Shown: positions 8,120-15,551 of the stretch, one piece after another
Position numbering within the stretch: the first letter of the stretch is position 1
How the letters are laid out: each line of letters starts with the position of its first letter
From: an uncultured Oscillibacter sp.
GTDB taxonomy: Bacteria > Bacillota > Clostridia > Oscillospirales > Oscillospiraceae
DNA: 26,399 bases
Reading direction: 5' to 3'
Assembly: GCA_910589315.1 (NCBI GenBank)
Contig: CAJUTB010000036.1
Location: forward strand, 1-26,399
Notes under the pieces: model-generated
What the model saw: only the letters and a program-made list of their open reading frames with translations
Database searches by the model: none
What the model was told of the DNA's origin: nothing
Program-made: the position numbers and the translations under genes

Positions 8120-8142
8120 AAAGGACGCGGCAGCCTGCCGCG
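8120..8142 (-). terminator. Weak hairpin terminator after the SLH-peptidase gene
   Basis: The stem CGCGGCA/TGCCGCG (8126-8132 with 8136-8142) is followed leftwards by TCCTTTTCC. The U-run is short, so readthrough from the SLH gene into the MATE-tex unit is possible. The 95-base gap holds no gene. Confidence 0.4.
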
Positions 8143-8163
8143 CCTTTTGAGGCTGGGGATATA

Positions 8164-9339
8164 TTATTCGGGGTAGCGGGTGTAAACGTCAAAGGAGATG
8201 GACTTGCTGTTAGGCCAGACCTGCCGGACATCCCAGCCGATTCGGTACACGTCCTGAGCGTCGGTGACGGCTTCCGTGATGGTAAATACAGTCTGACCGT
8301 TCTCCGTCTTTGGCCGCTCCACGATAGCGGCAACGTGAAGCAGAAGCCCGTTTTTGTCCAGGTAAATCACAACGTCACCGGGACGGGCGTCGGCAAGGGT
8401 GGTCTTTCGGAGCGCGAAGCCCGCCTGCCCATAGATCGTATCGCTGACAAGAGTGGCCCATGCGCCGCAGCCGATGACGTTGCTGGTGTGAGTGTTGGGG
8501 TCTTCTGCGCGGGAATAGAGATAGGTCGCGTTTCTCACGGGGCTGGCGTCGCCGTAGGGATAGCCTGCGGAAAAATTAGTCCCCTCCAAATACAGGGTCC
8601 GCAGCTCCTTTATCATCTCCGCCACGTTTTCCTCCGTGGGAGCTTTGCCGTTGGTCAGCGTGGTGGGGACTTCTTGCGGCTCCTCCGGAAGCGAGGCGAG
8701 GACGCCGGGGGCCTGGGACATATACCGCGTCATCCGGTAAATCACCATTGCGGCCTGTCCCCGGCTTGTGGAGCGGGAGCCCCCAAAGCTGCCGTCCGCC
8801 TGCCCGGTGATGATGCCCAGGGCGAATACCGTTTTCACCGCGTCCTCGTAATACTCGCCAACGGAAGCATAGTCTTTGATCTTGGCCGCGGCGGCGTTTT
8901 TGGCCTCCTCGGACACGGTATAGCCCTTGTCCTTCATGACGTTTGCGATAAACTTGGACATATCCCTGCGGGTGATGCTCTGATTCATGACCGAGGGCTG
9001 CGCCCAGCTTTTCTCGCCGTAGGGCATAACGCCGCATGCGGCCAGCGCGGCCGCGCTGGGGGCGTACCAGTTCACAGATTTCCAGCGGTCAAACGCCTCG
9101 TCCTCGCCGGTGTAAAAGGCGCGGACCAGCATGACGCAGAACTGGGCGCGGGTCACAGAAACCCCAGGCCGGAAGGTTCCGTCGGAATAGCCGGAGAGGA
9201 TGCCCTTCCGGGCACAATCCTGAATGGCATCATGGAAGATATATTGCTCAGATATGTCGGAGAACTCCGACGCGCTGGCCGGAACGGCCAGTCCCAGGCA
9301 GAGGACGAGGGTCAAAACCAGAATGATCGTGCGTTTCAC
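8164..9339 (-). CDS. Secreted SLH-domain protein with papain-like (NlpC/P60- or CHAP-like) C-terminal domain, 391 aa
   Basis: Exported cell-wall-associated protein. The signal peptide covers residues 1-24 (KR, then a hydrophobic core, cut near ASA-S). Three S-layer-homology units follow at about 25-75 (RKGILSGYSDGTFRPG and TRAQFCVML), 88-135 (divergent) and 155-207 (GIITGQADGSFGG and SRGQAAMVIYRM); such units bind pyruvylated wall polymers. The C-terminal part (about 235-391) has Cys291 in IGCGAWA, then RPGDVVIYL, then His335 in LLHVAAIV, the Cys-His order of papain-like wall hydrolases. A third catalytic residue (Glu356 or Asp360) is a guess. The start is GTG 9339 with AGAAGG six bases upstream; an upstream ATG at 9408 would bury the signal peptide. 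It lies 68 bases after prfB on the same strand. Confidence 0.8.
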   Translation of the reverse strand: MKRTIILVLTLVLCLGLAVPASASEFSDISEQYIFHDAIQDCARKGILSGYSDGTFRPGVSVTRAQFCVMLVRAFYTGEDEAFDRWKSVNWYAPSAAALAACGVMPYGEKSWAQPSVMNQSITRRDMSKFIANVMKDKGYTVSEEAKNAAAAKIKDYASVGEYYEDAVKTVFALGIITGQADGSFGGSRSTSRGQAAMVIYRMTRYMSQAPGVLASLPEEPQEVPTTLTNGKAPTEENVAEMIKELRTLYLEGTNFSAGYPYGDASPVRNATYLYSRAEDPNTHTSNVIGCGAWATLVSDTIYGQAGFALRKTTLADARPGDVVIYLDKNGLLLHVAAIVERPKTENGQTVFTITEAVTDAQDVYRIGWDVRQVWPNSKSISFDVYTRYPE

Positions 9340-9407
9340 GGAAAACCTTCTTTCTTCAATCGAAGGGCGGGGCCTGCGGCGGCAAACGCGCTCCTTTCCA
9401 TTGTCCA

Positions 9408-10532
9408 TTATTTTTTCAGTTCTCCGGTGGCGAGCTGGGTTAAATAGGCGTTCAGGAAGCCGTCCAGTTCGCCGTCCATCACCGCGTCAATGCCGCCGGT
9501 TTCATAGCCTGTGCGGGTGTCCTTCACCATCTGGTAGGGCATGAACACATAGGACCGGATCTGGCTGCCCCATTCAATTTTCATCTGGACGCCTTTGATG
9601 TCGGAGATTTTTTCCGCGTGCTGCTGGGCTTTAAGCTCCAGGAGCTTGGCCCGCAGCATTTTCATACAGTTGTCCTTATTCTGGAACTGGCTCCGCTCCT
9701 GCTGGCTGGCGACCACGATGCCCGTGGGCTTGTGAATCAGCCGCACGGCGGAGGAGGTTTTATTGACGTGCTGTCCGCCCGCGCCGCTGGCCCGGTAGAC
9801 CTGCATTTCAATGTCCTCGTCCCGAATCTCAATGGACTCGTCGTTTTCCAGCTCCGGCATGACCTCCACGGCGGCGAAAGAGGTCTGACGGCGGGCGTTG
9901 GCGTCGAAGGGGGAGACCCGCACCAGCCGGTGGACGCCGTTTTCGCTCTTGAGGAGGCCGTAGGCGTTTTCGCCCTCGATGGAGATGGCGGCGGATTTGA
10001 TGCCCGCCTCGTCGCCGTCCTCATAGTCGAGGATTTTGTAGGTGAAGCCCTTCCGCTCCACCCAGCGGGTGTACATCCGGTAGAGCATTTGGGCCCAGTC
10101 CTGGGCTTCGGTGCCGCCCGCGCCGGCGTGAAACTGTAAAATCGCGTTGCAGTTGTCGTACTCGCCGGAGAGGAGGGTCGCCATGCGGGTTTCCGCGGTG
10201 CGGGTTTCCAGGGCGGCGTATTCGGTTTTCAGTTCGTCGAGAAGTTCTTCGTCCTCGGCCTCCTGGCCCATTTCGCAAAGGGCTATCAGGTCTTCCCAGG
10301 CGGCGAATAACTTCTCCTGGCGGGTGATTTTGTTTTGCAGCTGCTTCAGCCGCTGCTGGACCTTCTGGGACCGTTCCAGGTCGTTCCAGAAACCGTCCTG
10401 GGCGGTTTCGTCCGCCAGACGGGCGGCCTCCTGGCGGGCCGTGTCGATGTCCAGGGCGGCGGACAGCTTCTCCAGCTCCGGGCGCAGGTCCCGCAGCTTC
10501 TGCCGGTAAGCGTCGTATTCAATCAGTGCCAT
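9408..10532 (-). CDS. prfB: Peptide chain release factor 2, 374 aa, no programmed frameshift
   Basis: Class I release factor that reads UGA/UAA at the ribosomal A site and triggers peptidyl-tRNA hydrolysis. The anticodon-like tripeptide SPF, diagnostic of RF2, is at 207-209; the catalytic GGQ motif is at 252-254 (RASGAGGQHVNKTSSAVR). Length is standard. In most bacteria an in-frame UGA near codon 25 forces a +1 frameshift; here the frame runs unbroken from MALIEYDAYR through LSAALDIDTAR, so the autoregulatory frameshift is absent. The start at ATG 10532 has GGAGAG seven bases upstream. A strong leftward promoter is at 10573-10601. The SLH-peptidase gene follows 68 bases downstream with no evident terminator and may be cotranscribed. 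Confidence 0.96.
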   Translation of the reverse strand: MALIEYDAYRQKLRDLRPELEKLSAALDIDTARQEAARLADETAQDGFWNDLERSQKVQQRLKQLQNKITRQEKLFAAWEDLIALCEMGQEAEDEELLDELKTEYAALETRTAETRMATLLSGEYDNCNAILQFHAGAGGTEAQDWAQMLYRMYTRWVERKGFTYKILDYEDGDEAGIKSAAISIEGENAYGLLKSENGVHRLVRVSPFDANARRQTSFAAVEVMPELENDESIEIRDEDIEMQVYRASGAGGQHVNKTSSAVRLIHKPTGIVVASQQERSQFQNKDNCMKMLRAKLLELKAQQHAEKISDIKGVQMKIEWGSQIRSYVFMPYQMVKDTRTGYETGGIDAVMDGELDGFLNAYLTQLATGELKK

Positions 10533-10572
10533 GTTACGTCTCTCCAAATCCTTCAATTTCGTCAGTCTCCCT

Positions 10573-10601
10573 ATTATATCGAAGCAAATTTTATTTGTAA
10601 A
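10573..10601 (-). promoter_or_regulatory. prfB promoter
   Basis: Read leftwards: TTTACA (10601-10596), a 17-bp spacer and a perfect TATAAT (10578-10573), about 41 bases before the prfB start codon. Confidence 0.75.
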
Positions 10602-10626
10602 GAGAAACATTTTATTCCATTCCGGG

Positions 10627-10668
10627 AAATGATACGGAAACGTTTCCAAATGATACAAAAACGTTTCC
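10627..10668. repeat. Tandem 21-bp direct repeat with palindromic cores, putative double operator
   Basis: Two abutting 21-bp units (10627-10647 and 10648-10668) differ at only two positions. Each is AAATGATAC plus a core: GGAAACGTTTCC, a perfect 12-bp palindrome, in the first and AAAAACGTTTCC in the second. The CG-centred AAACGTTT core resembles LacI/CcpA-type operators. The 21-bp period equals two helical turns, so both sites face the same side. The pair lies 25 bp upstream of the prfB -35 and about 105 bp before the giant SLH gene; which gene is controlled is unknown. Confidence 0.55.
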
Positions 10669-10772
10669 GCTTGTTCACAGTTTGTTCATGAATGTGGAGG
10701 GAGTTTCCGCTATGTTATAGAAGCAGGGATTTTCCCCTGGACGTGATTTGACTTTTGCATGGAGGGAATCAA

Positions 10773-13700
10773 ATGAACGGATTTTGGAAACGAAAGCTGC
10801 CGGCGTTTTTGCTGGCTATGGTTTTGCTGGCCAGTACAATGCCCGGCGCGCTGGCCGATGAACACAACACCAACCATACATGGAAAAAGGAGTGGTCATC
10901 CAACGCAATGGGCCACTGGCATGACTGCGCTGTCCCCGGATGCAGTGAGAAAAGCGTAACAATCCCGCATACCATGTCCTCCCAGTATTTTTACCAAAAT
11001 GAAACGTATCATGTGCGGAAATGTACGGACTGTGACTATGTGATGGAGCAGACCGGACATAACCTGCCTGCCCAGCCGAGCCGGGTGATCGAGGCCACCT
11101 GCTATCAGGAGGGCAAAAAGATATACACCTGTATGGATGGCTGCGGTTATTCCAAAGAGGAGATTATTGCTGCCACAAATAGACATGTAGCAGCAGAAAC
11201 CTGGGCATCTGACGATTCTTACCATTGGCACGCCTGCACAACGGAAGGCTGTACCTATAACGGACTTAGCCGGGCTGCACACTCTTATGAGTCTGGGGTC
11301 TATGCCTCCAATGCCTCTCAGCACTGGCGAATTTGCAAGATCTGCAACGGCACGTCCGCGAAGGAAAGCCATGTGGACAGCAATCCTCGGGACGGGCGTT
11401 GCGACGCCTGCAACTATACCATGAGTGCTGTTCCTGGAAATACCAGCGAGAATTTCACCCTTAACGTCGGAACCTCCTCCCGCACCGTCGGCAGCGATAT
11501 TTCCGAGCAGATTGACACCCGCTTTGTCTCCCGTCACGGACGGCATTTCACGAAGGTCTATTTCTCCGACGAATCCGCCCGCGCCTACGGCACCCTTTAC
11601 GCCGACGACCGCCTGACGTCCCTGGGTTCCCGGGATTATGTCCGGTCCGGCAGCTCCAGCTATCCCGTCCGGGACCTGTATTTCGTCCCCGGAACCTCCA
11701 GCGGCTACACCGTCCGCTACACGGCGCGGGATGACTATGACAACACCATGAGCGGCCTGATCACCATCAACAGCGACGCGTCCGCCAGCTCCACCATTAC
11801 ATACGCCGCCGCCCCCGGCGAGCGGGTGGATTTCCGGGCCGGGGATTTCTATGACGCCTTCCGCAAGCTCAGCGGCGGCAACAGCAACCTTTCCTGGGTG
11901 GAAATCATCCCCACTAACGCTTACGAGGACTTTGACGGCGCGCTGTACAACGGTTCCCGCACCATGACCTATAATTACCTCGACCGTGCGCGGTTCTATT
12001 ACGACGACCGTGACGTGACCTCGGACAGCTATGATTTCCTGCTGGAGGACCTGAACTTCCGCGCCGCTTCCGGCGCGCGGGACGGCGACAGCGTTTCCCT
12101 GACCTACCGGGCCTATTCCCGGAACGGCGGAAGCTCCTATGAGGGCACGCTGAAGCTGGTGGTCAGCAAGGACGGCGTGAGCAGCGACACCGTTACCCTC
12201 CGCATTGCTCCCGGCAGCTCCGCCACGCTGGACCGCACGGCCTTCAACCGCGTTTACCGCAACTATTACAACAACTCCACCCGCACCATCCGGTATATCG
12301 CCTTTGATGCCGGCGGCGATTACACCAGCTTTTCCGGCAAGCTCTACGCCTCCGGGCACAACGATTTCACCCGGGACGACCTGTCCTATAACGGGGAGCT
12401 GTTCAGCTATGACCGGGACAGTTACAGTGATTACGCTATCAACGACCTGGTGTTCCGCGTCAGCAGTAGCGCGCGGAACGGCGAAACCCTCTCCATTCCC
12501 TTCCGGGCATATGACAGCAACGGCGATTATGCCCAGGGCACGCTGAAAATCATTGCGGACGAATACGGCTCGGAGGATACCATCGTCTACGAGGTCGCGC
12601 CCAACGGCACGGTCGATTTCACCATAGCAGATTTTAACAAGTTCTACCGCACCATGTCCAACAACAATAACCGGACGATTAAATATGTGGTTTTCTCGGC
12701 GGATTCCTCGTATAATAACTTTCCCGGCAGTCTGTACACCAGCAACACCGCCCTCACCCGCTCGGACTTGAGCTACTCCAAGACCCTGTTTTATTACAAC
12801 AGCTCCAGCGACGGCAATTTCGCCCTGAACAGCCTCAGCTTCCGCACCAACAGCAGCGCGCGGGTGGGCGATTCCATCAGCATCTCCTTCCGGGCCCATT
12901 ATACGGACCGGGATTATGAGGAAGGCACCCTCCGGATCGACGTGACCAGCACCGCCGCCCGCACCATCCGCTATGAGGCGGCTCCCGGCGGTACGGTAAA
13001 CTTCAAGCACGAGGATTTCAACAACGTCTACCGCACCATGAGCGGCAACGACCGGCGGAATATTGCCTATGTGGTCTTTGACGCCCCCAGCGCGTATACG
13101 AATTTCGCGGGCAAGATTTACAGCGGCAGCACCGATTTCACCCGCAGCGAGCTGGCATATTCCAAGCTGCGTTTCTACTACGACAACCGCAGCGACGGAG
13201 ATTATGACCTGGAGACGCTTTCCTTCAAGGCCACTTCCAGCGCAAAGGAAGGCGATACGATTTCCATTCCCTTCCGCGCCCATTACGACGACTACGACTG
13301 GGAGGAGGGCACGCTGAAAATCGTGATCTCCAGCTCGGCGGACGGCACCGTTAACTATATGGTTGCGCCGGGCGCAGAGACGGCCTTCCGAATCAGCGAT
13401 TTCAACGACGCCTACCGCGCCGTCTCCGGCAATTCCAACCGCACCATTCGCTATGTCACCTTCTCGGCCCCCGCCGCTTACGACAGCTTTGCCGGAAAGC
13501 TCTACACCAGCGCGGCGACCTCTTATCTCAGCCGCCGGGAACTGGCTTACAGTGGGACCAAGTTCTTCTACAACAGCCAGAGCTATGGCGATTACGCCCT
13601 GAATTCCCTCACGTTCAAAGCGGACAGCGGCGCGAAGCAGGGCGCGTCCATCACGATTCCCTTCCGCGCCCACTATTCGGAAACCGACTACGCGGAAGGC

Positions 13701-15374
13701 TCGGTGAAAATCACCGTCAACAGCGGCGCGGCAGGCGACATCTCCTATACCGTCGCGCCGGGCAAGACCGTGAACATCAGCCGGACGGACTTCAACAATT
13801 ATCTGCAAAAGACGTACAGCGGCTATAACGTCAGCTATGTAGTCTTTGAGCAGCCCGGCAATTCCGAATTCAACCCCGCCGACGGGACCTTCTACTGCGG
13901 CTACGGCACCAGCTATTCCACCTCCTTCTCCCGGACGACCCTGCCGGACACCCGGTTCTATTACAGCAAAGAGGACGTGCGGGACGGAGACTATGAGCTG
14001 GACGACCTCACCTTTGCCGCGGCCAGCTCCTTCAACGGCTCCGTTACCCTCCGCTTCACGGCGTACAGCGCCGGGTCCCGCTCCGTCACCGGCACGCTGG
14101 TGATCAAGCCCGTCGGCGCGTCCGCAACTTCCAACTACGTGGGCAGTATCCGCTATGCCGTCACCAGCGGCACCAACGTCCAGATCAATTCCAACGACAT
14201 TGCGCGCTATTACCGCTCGGTGTATGCCACGGATACGCTGCAATATGTCACACTGAACGACGTGCCCTCCACCGGCGGACTGTATTATAACTATTACAGC
14301 GCGAGCAATTACGGCACGGCCTCCCGGGAACAGCTCACCGCCGCCAACCGCAGCGGACGCAGCTTCTACATGAGTCCGACTTCCACCAGCCAGTATGCCC
14401 TGACGGAATTGACCTATGTGCCCAGCGGCTCCAACTACTGCGTTACCATTCCTTTCACGGCCTACGGCACCAGCGGACGTTCCGTAACCGGCGGCATTCT
14501 GATCAGCGTCAGCAGCAAGGCGGTTTCGGAGGTTTACGGCGCGACGCCGAAGAATACGGCGGTAACGTTCCCCTCCTCCGCGATTTACGCCGCCGTTACC
14601 GCGGCAACGGGAACCGCCCTGAACAGCGTTCAGCTCCTGAAGCTGCCGGCCGCCAATGTGGGCGTGGTCTACTTCGGCTCCGGCACGGCAACGCCTGCCA
14701 CCACCACCGCGGCCTATACCTATTCCGGCAGCACGCAGACGATGAACCAGCTACGGTTCGTGCCTGCCAATAACTACACCGGCTCTGTGGAAATCCCTTA
14801 CGTGGCCCTGAACGCCAACGGCGCGGCCATCGCCTCCGGCGTGTTCTCCCTGGGCGTTGTGAACAATGTCCGGAGCTTTGGGGATGTGACAACCTCCACC
14901 TGGTGCTACAAGTACGTCACCGAACTGGCGGACGCCTCCGTCATTGACGGCTACGCCGACGGTTCCTTCAAGCCCAACAATACCATCACCTACGGCGCGG
15001 CCCTGAAACTGGTCATGCTGGCGGCGGGCTACCCGGAAATCGCGCCCACGAACAAGAACAGCGTGTTCAGCGGCTATCTCGACCGCGCCCGGGCCGACGG
15101 ACTGATTACCCGGACAAACGTCAACCTGAGCGCGTCCATCACCCGCCTGCAAGTGGCGCAGCTGGCCGCCGGGGCCATGAAGCTGGACATCAACAACCTT
15201 TCCAGCGTCAAGCCCTTTACCGACACGGCGGACGTATACGTCCAGGCGTTGAACGCCGCCGGCATTGTCGAAGGCTATTTCAACAACGGCACCAGCACAT
15301 TCAAGCCTGGCAACACCCTTACCCGCGGACAGGTTTCGGCCATTGTCTGGCGGATGCGGAATTATAACCGGTAA
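10773..15374 (+). CDS. Giant secreted SLH-domain surface protein with repeats, 1533 aa
   Basis: Exported cell-surface protein of unknown specific role. Residues 1-28 are a signal peptide (cut after GALA). Residues about 35-222 hold roughly five Cys/His-rich units built on HWH-x-C...C or CxxC patterns (for example GHWHDCAVPGC, YHWHACTTEGC, QHWRICKICN), which could bind metal or form disulfides. Residues about 223-1365 contain about nine diverged repeats of roughly 128 residues, each beginning near Y-x-x-x-PG and ending in a TIPFRAHY-then-EGTLKI-like pair of strands; they look all-beta, cadherin/Ig-like. Three SLH units (about 1366-1533; VIDGYADGSFKPNNTIT, IVEGYFNNGTSTFKPGNTLTRGQ) anchor it to the wall. 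The start ATG 10773 follows GGAGGG by six bases. It has its own terminator at 15390. Adhesin or S-layer component are both possible. Confidence 0.9.
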   Translation: MNGFWKRKLPAFLLAMVLLASTMPGALADEHNTNHTWKKEWSSNAMGHWHDCAVPGCSEKSVTIPHTMSSQYFYQNETYHVRKCTDCDYVMEQTGHNLPAQPSRVIEATCYQEGKKIYTCMDGCGYSKEEIIAATNRHVAAETWASDDSYHWHACTTEGCTYNGLSRAAHSYESGVYASNASQHWRICKICNGTSAKESHVDSNPRDGRCDACNYTMSAVPGNTSENFTLNVGTSSRTVGSDISEQIDTRFVSRHGRHFTKVYFSDESARAYGTLYADDRLTSLGSRDYVRSGSSSYPVRDLYFVPGTSSGYTVRYTARDDYDNTMSGLITINSDASASSTITYAAAPGERVDFRAGDFYDAFRKLSGGNSNLSWVEIIPTNAYEDFDGALYNGSRTMTYNYLDRARFYYDDRDVTSDSYDFLLEDLNFRAASGARDGDSVSLTYRAYSRNGGSSYEGTLKLVVSKDGVSSDTVTLRIAPGSSATLDRTAFNRVYRNYYNNSTRTIRYIAFDAGGDYTSFSGKLYASGHNDFTRDDLSYNGELFSYDRDSYSDYAINDLVFRVSSSARNGETLSIPFRAYDSNGDYAQGTLKIIADEYGSEDTIVYEVAPNGTVDFTIADFNKFYRTMSNNNNRTIKYVVFSADSSYNNFPGSLYTSNTALTRSDLSYSKTLFYYNSSSDGNFALNSLSFRTNSSARVGDSISISFRAHYTDRDYEEGTLRIDVTSTAARTIRYEAAPGGTVNFKHEDFNNVYRTMSGNDRRNIAYVVFDAPSAYTNFAGKIYSGSTDFTRSELAYSKLRFYYDNRSDGDYDLETLSFKATSSAKEGDTISIPFRAHYDDYDWEEGTLKIVISSSADGTVNYMVAPGAETAFRISDFNDAYRAVSGNSNRTIRYVTFSAPAAYDSFAGKLYTSAATSYLSRRELAYSGTKFFYNSQSYGDYALNSLTFKADSGAKQGASITIPFRAHYSETDYAEGSVKITVNSGAAGDISYTVAPGKTVNISRTDFNNYLQKTYSGYNVSYVVFEQPGNSEFNPADGTFYCGYGTSYSTSFSRTTLPDTRFYYSKEDVRDGDYELDDLTFAAASSFNGSVTLRFTAYSAGSRSVTGTLVIKPVGASATSNYVGSIRYAVTSGTNVQINSNDIARYYRSVYATDTLQYVTLNDVPSTGGLYYNYYSASNYGTASREQLTAANRSGRSFYMSPTSTSQYALTELTYVPSGSNYCVTIPFTAYGTSGRSVTGGILISVSSKAVSEVYGATPKNTAVTFPSSAIYAAVTAATGTALNSVQLLKLPAANVGVVYFGSGTATPATTTAAYTYSGSTQTMNQLRFVPANNYTGSVEIPYVALNANGAAIASGVFSLGVVNNVRSFGDVTTSTWCYKYVTELADASVIDGYADGSFKPNNTITYGAALKLVMLAAGYPEIAPTNKNSVFSGYLDRARADGLITRTNVNLSASITRLQVAQLAAGAMKLDINNLSSVKPFTDTADVYVQALNAAGIVEGYFNNGTSTFKPGNTLTRGQVSAIVWRMRNYNR
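11440..14868 (+). repeat. About nine intragenic ~385-bp coding repeats
   Basis: Approximate unit starts are 11440, 11791, 12187, 12577, 12961, 13345, 13735, 14141 and 14524. Units three to six are most alike: DFN-x-x-YR, then R-x-I-x-YV-x-F, then a G-x-LY turn, then FYY, then a GDS/GETLSIPFRA strand and an EGTLKI strand. Units one and seven to nine are diverged. Short stretches are nearly identical in DNA, for example ATTCCCTTCCGCGCCCA near 13265 and 13660, so unequal recombination could change copy number. Confidence 0.8.
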
Positions 15375-15389
15375 AGCATTCCAAAAGGC

Positions 15390-15425
15390 AGGAAGGGCCG
15401 CTTCAAAAAGCGGCCCTTCCTTTTT
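15390..15425 (+). terminator. Terminator of the giant SLH gene
   Basis: A perfect 14-bp stem (15390-15403 with 15408-15421) on a CAAA loop is followed by TTTTT and CCCC, 16 bases after the SLH stop. Confidence 0.9.
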
Positions 15426-15452
15426 CCCCAGGAATTACCGGCTTTTTTGCAG

Positions 15453-15490
15453 AAAAAACCGCTGGAATGTTTGGACATTCCCAGCGGTTT
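15453..15490 (-). terminator. Leftward-type hairpin overlapping the C39 gene promoter
   Basis: Arm 15456-15469 pairs with 15476-15490 (14 bp, one bulged base, loop TTTGGA). Read leftwards it ends in TTTTTT (15458-15453), a textbook terminator, yet no leftward gene lies immediately upstream. The loop and right arm contain the -35 of the rightward promoter, so the palindrome could instead be an operator. It may also shield against antisense transcription into the SLH gene. Confidence 0.5.
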
Positions 15491-15500
15491 ATGGTACAAT
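15471..15500 (+). promoter_or_regulatory. Promoter of the C39-like gene
   Basis: TTGGAC (15471-15476), an 18-bp spacer and TACAAT (15495-15500), about 50 bases upstream of the C39-like start. Both hexamers match sigma-A consensus at five of six positions. Confidence 0.65.
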
Positions 15501-15551
15501 GACAAAAAAGCGGCAGGAAACCTGGGGTTGAGAAACGACTTGTGAGCAAAT

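Noticed and set aside
9340..9408. Upstream ATG (9408) for the SLH-peptidase protein
   Set aside because: It would put 23 Arg-rich residues before the signal peptide and overlap the prfB stop; GTG 9339 has a good ribosome binding site directly before the signal sequence.
10896..14243. 1115-codon open frame antisense to the giant SLH gene
   Set aside because: It is a shadow of GC-rich, repetitive coding sequence. The sense strand has a signal peptide, repeats, SLH domains and a ribosome binding site; the antisense product is low-complexity Gly/Val/Ala/Arg with no domain.
11440..14868. Regular repeats considered as a CRISPR or tandem satellite
   Set aside because: The period is about 385 bp, in frame, diverged, and encodes protein repeats; there are no short identical repeats with unique spacers.
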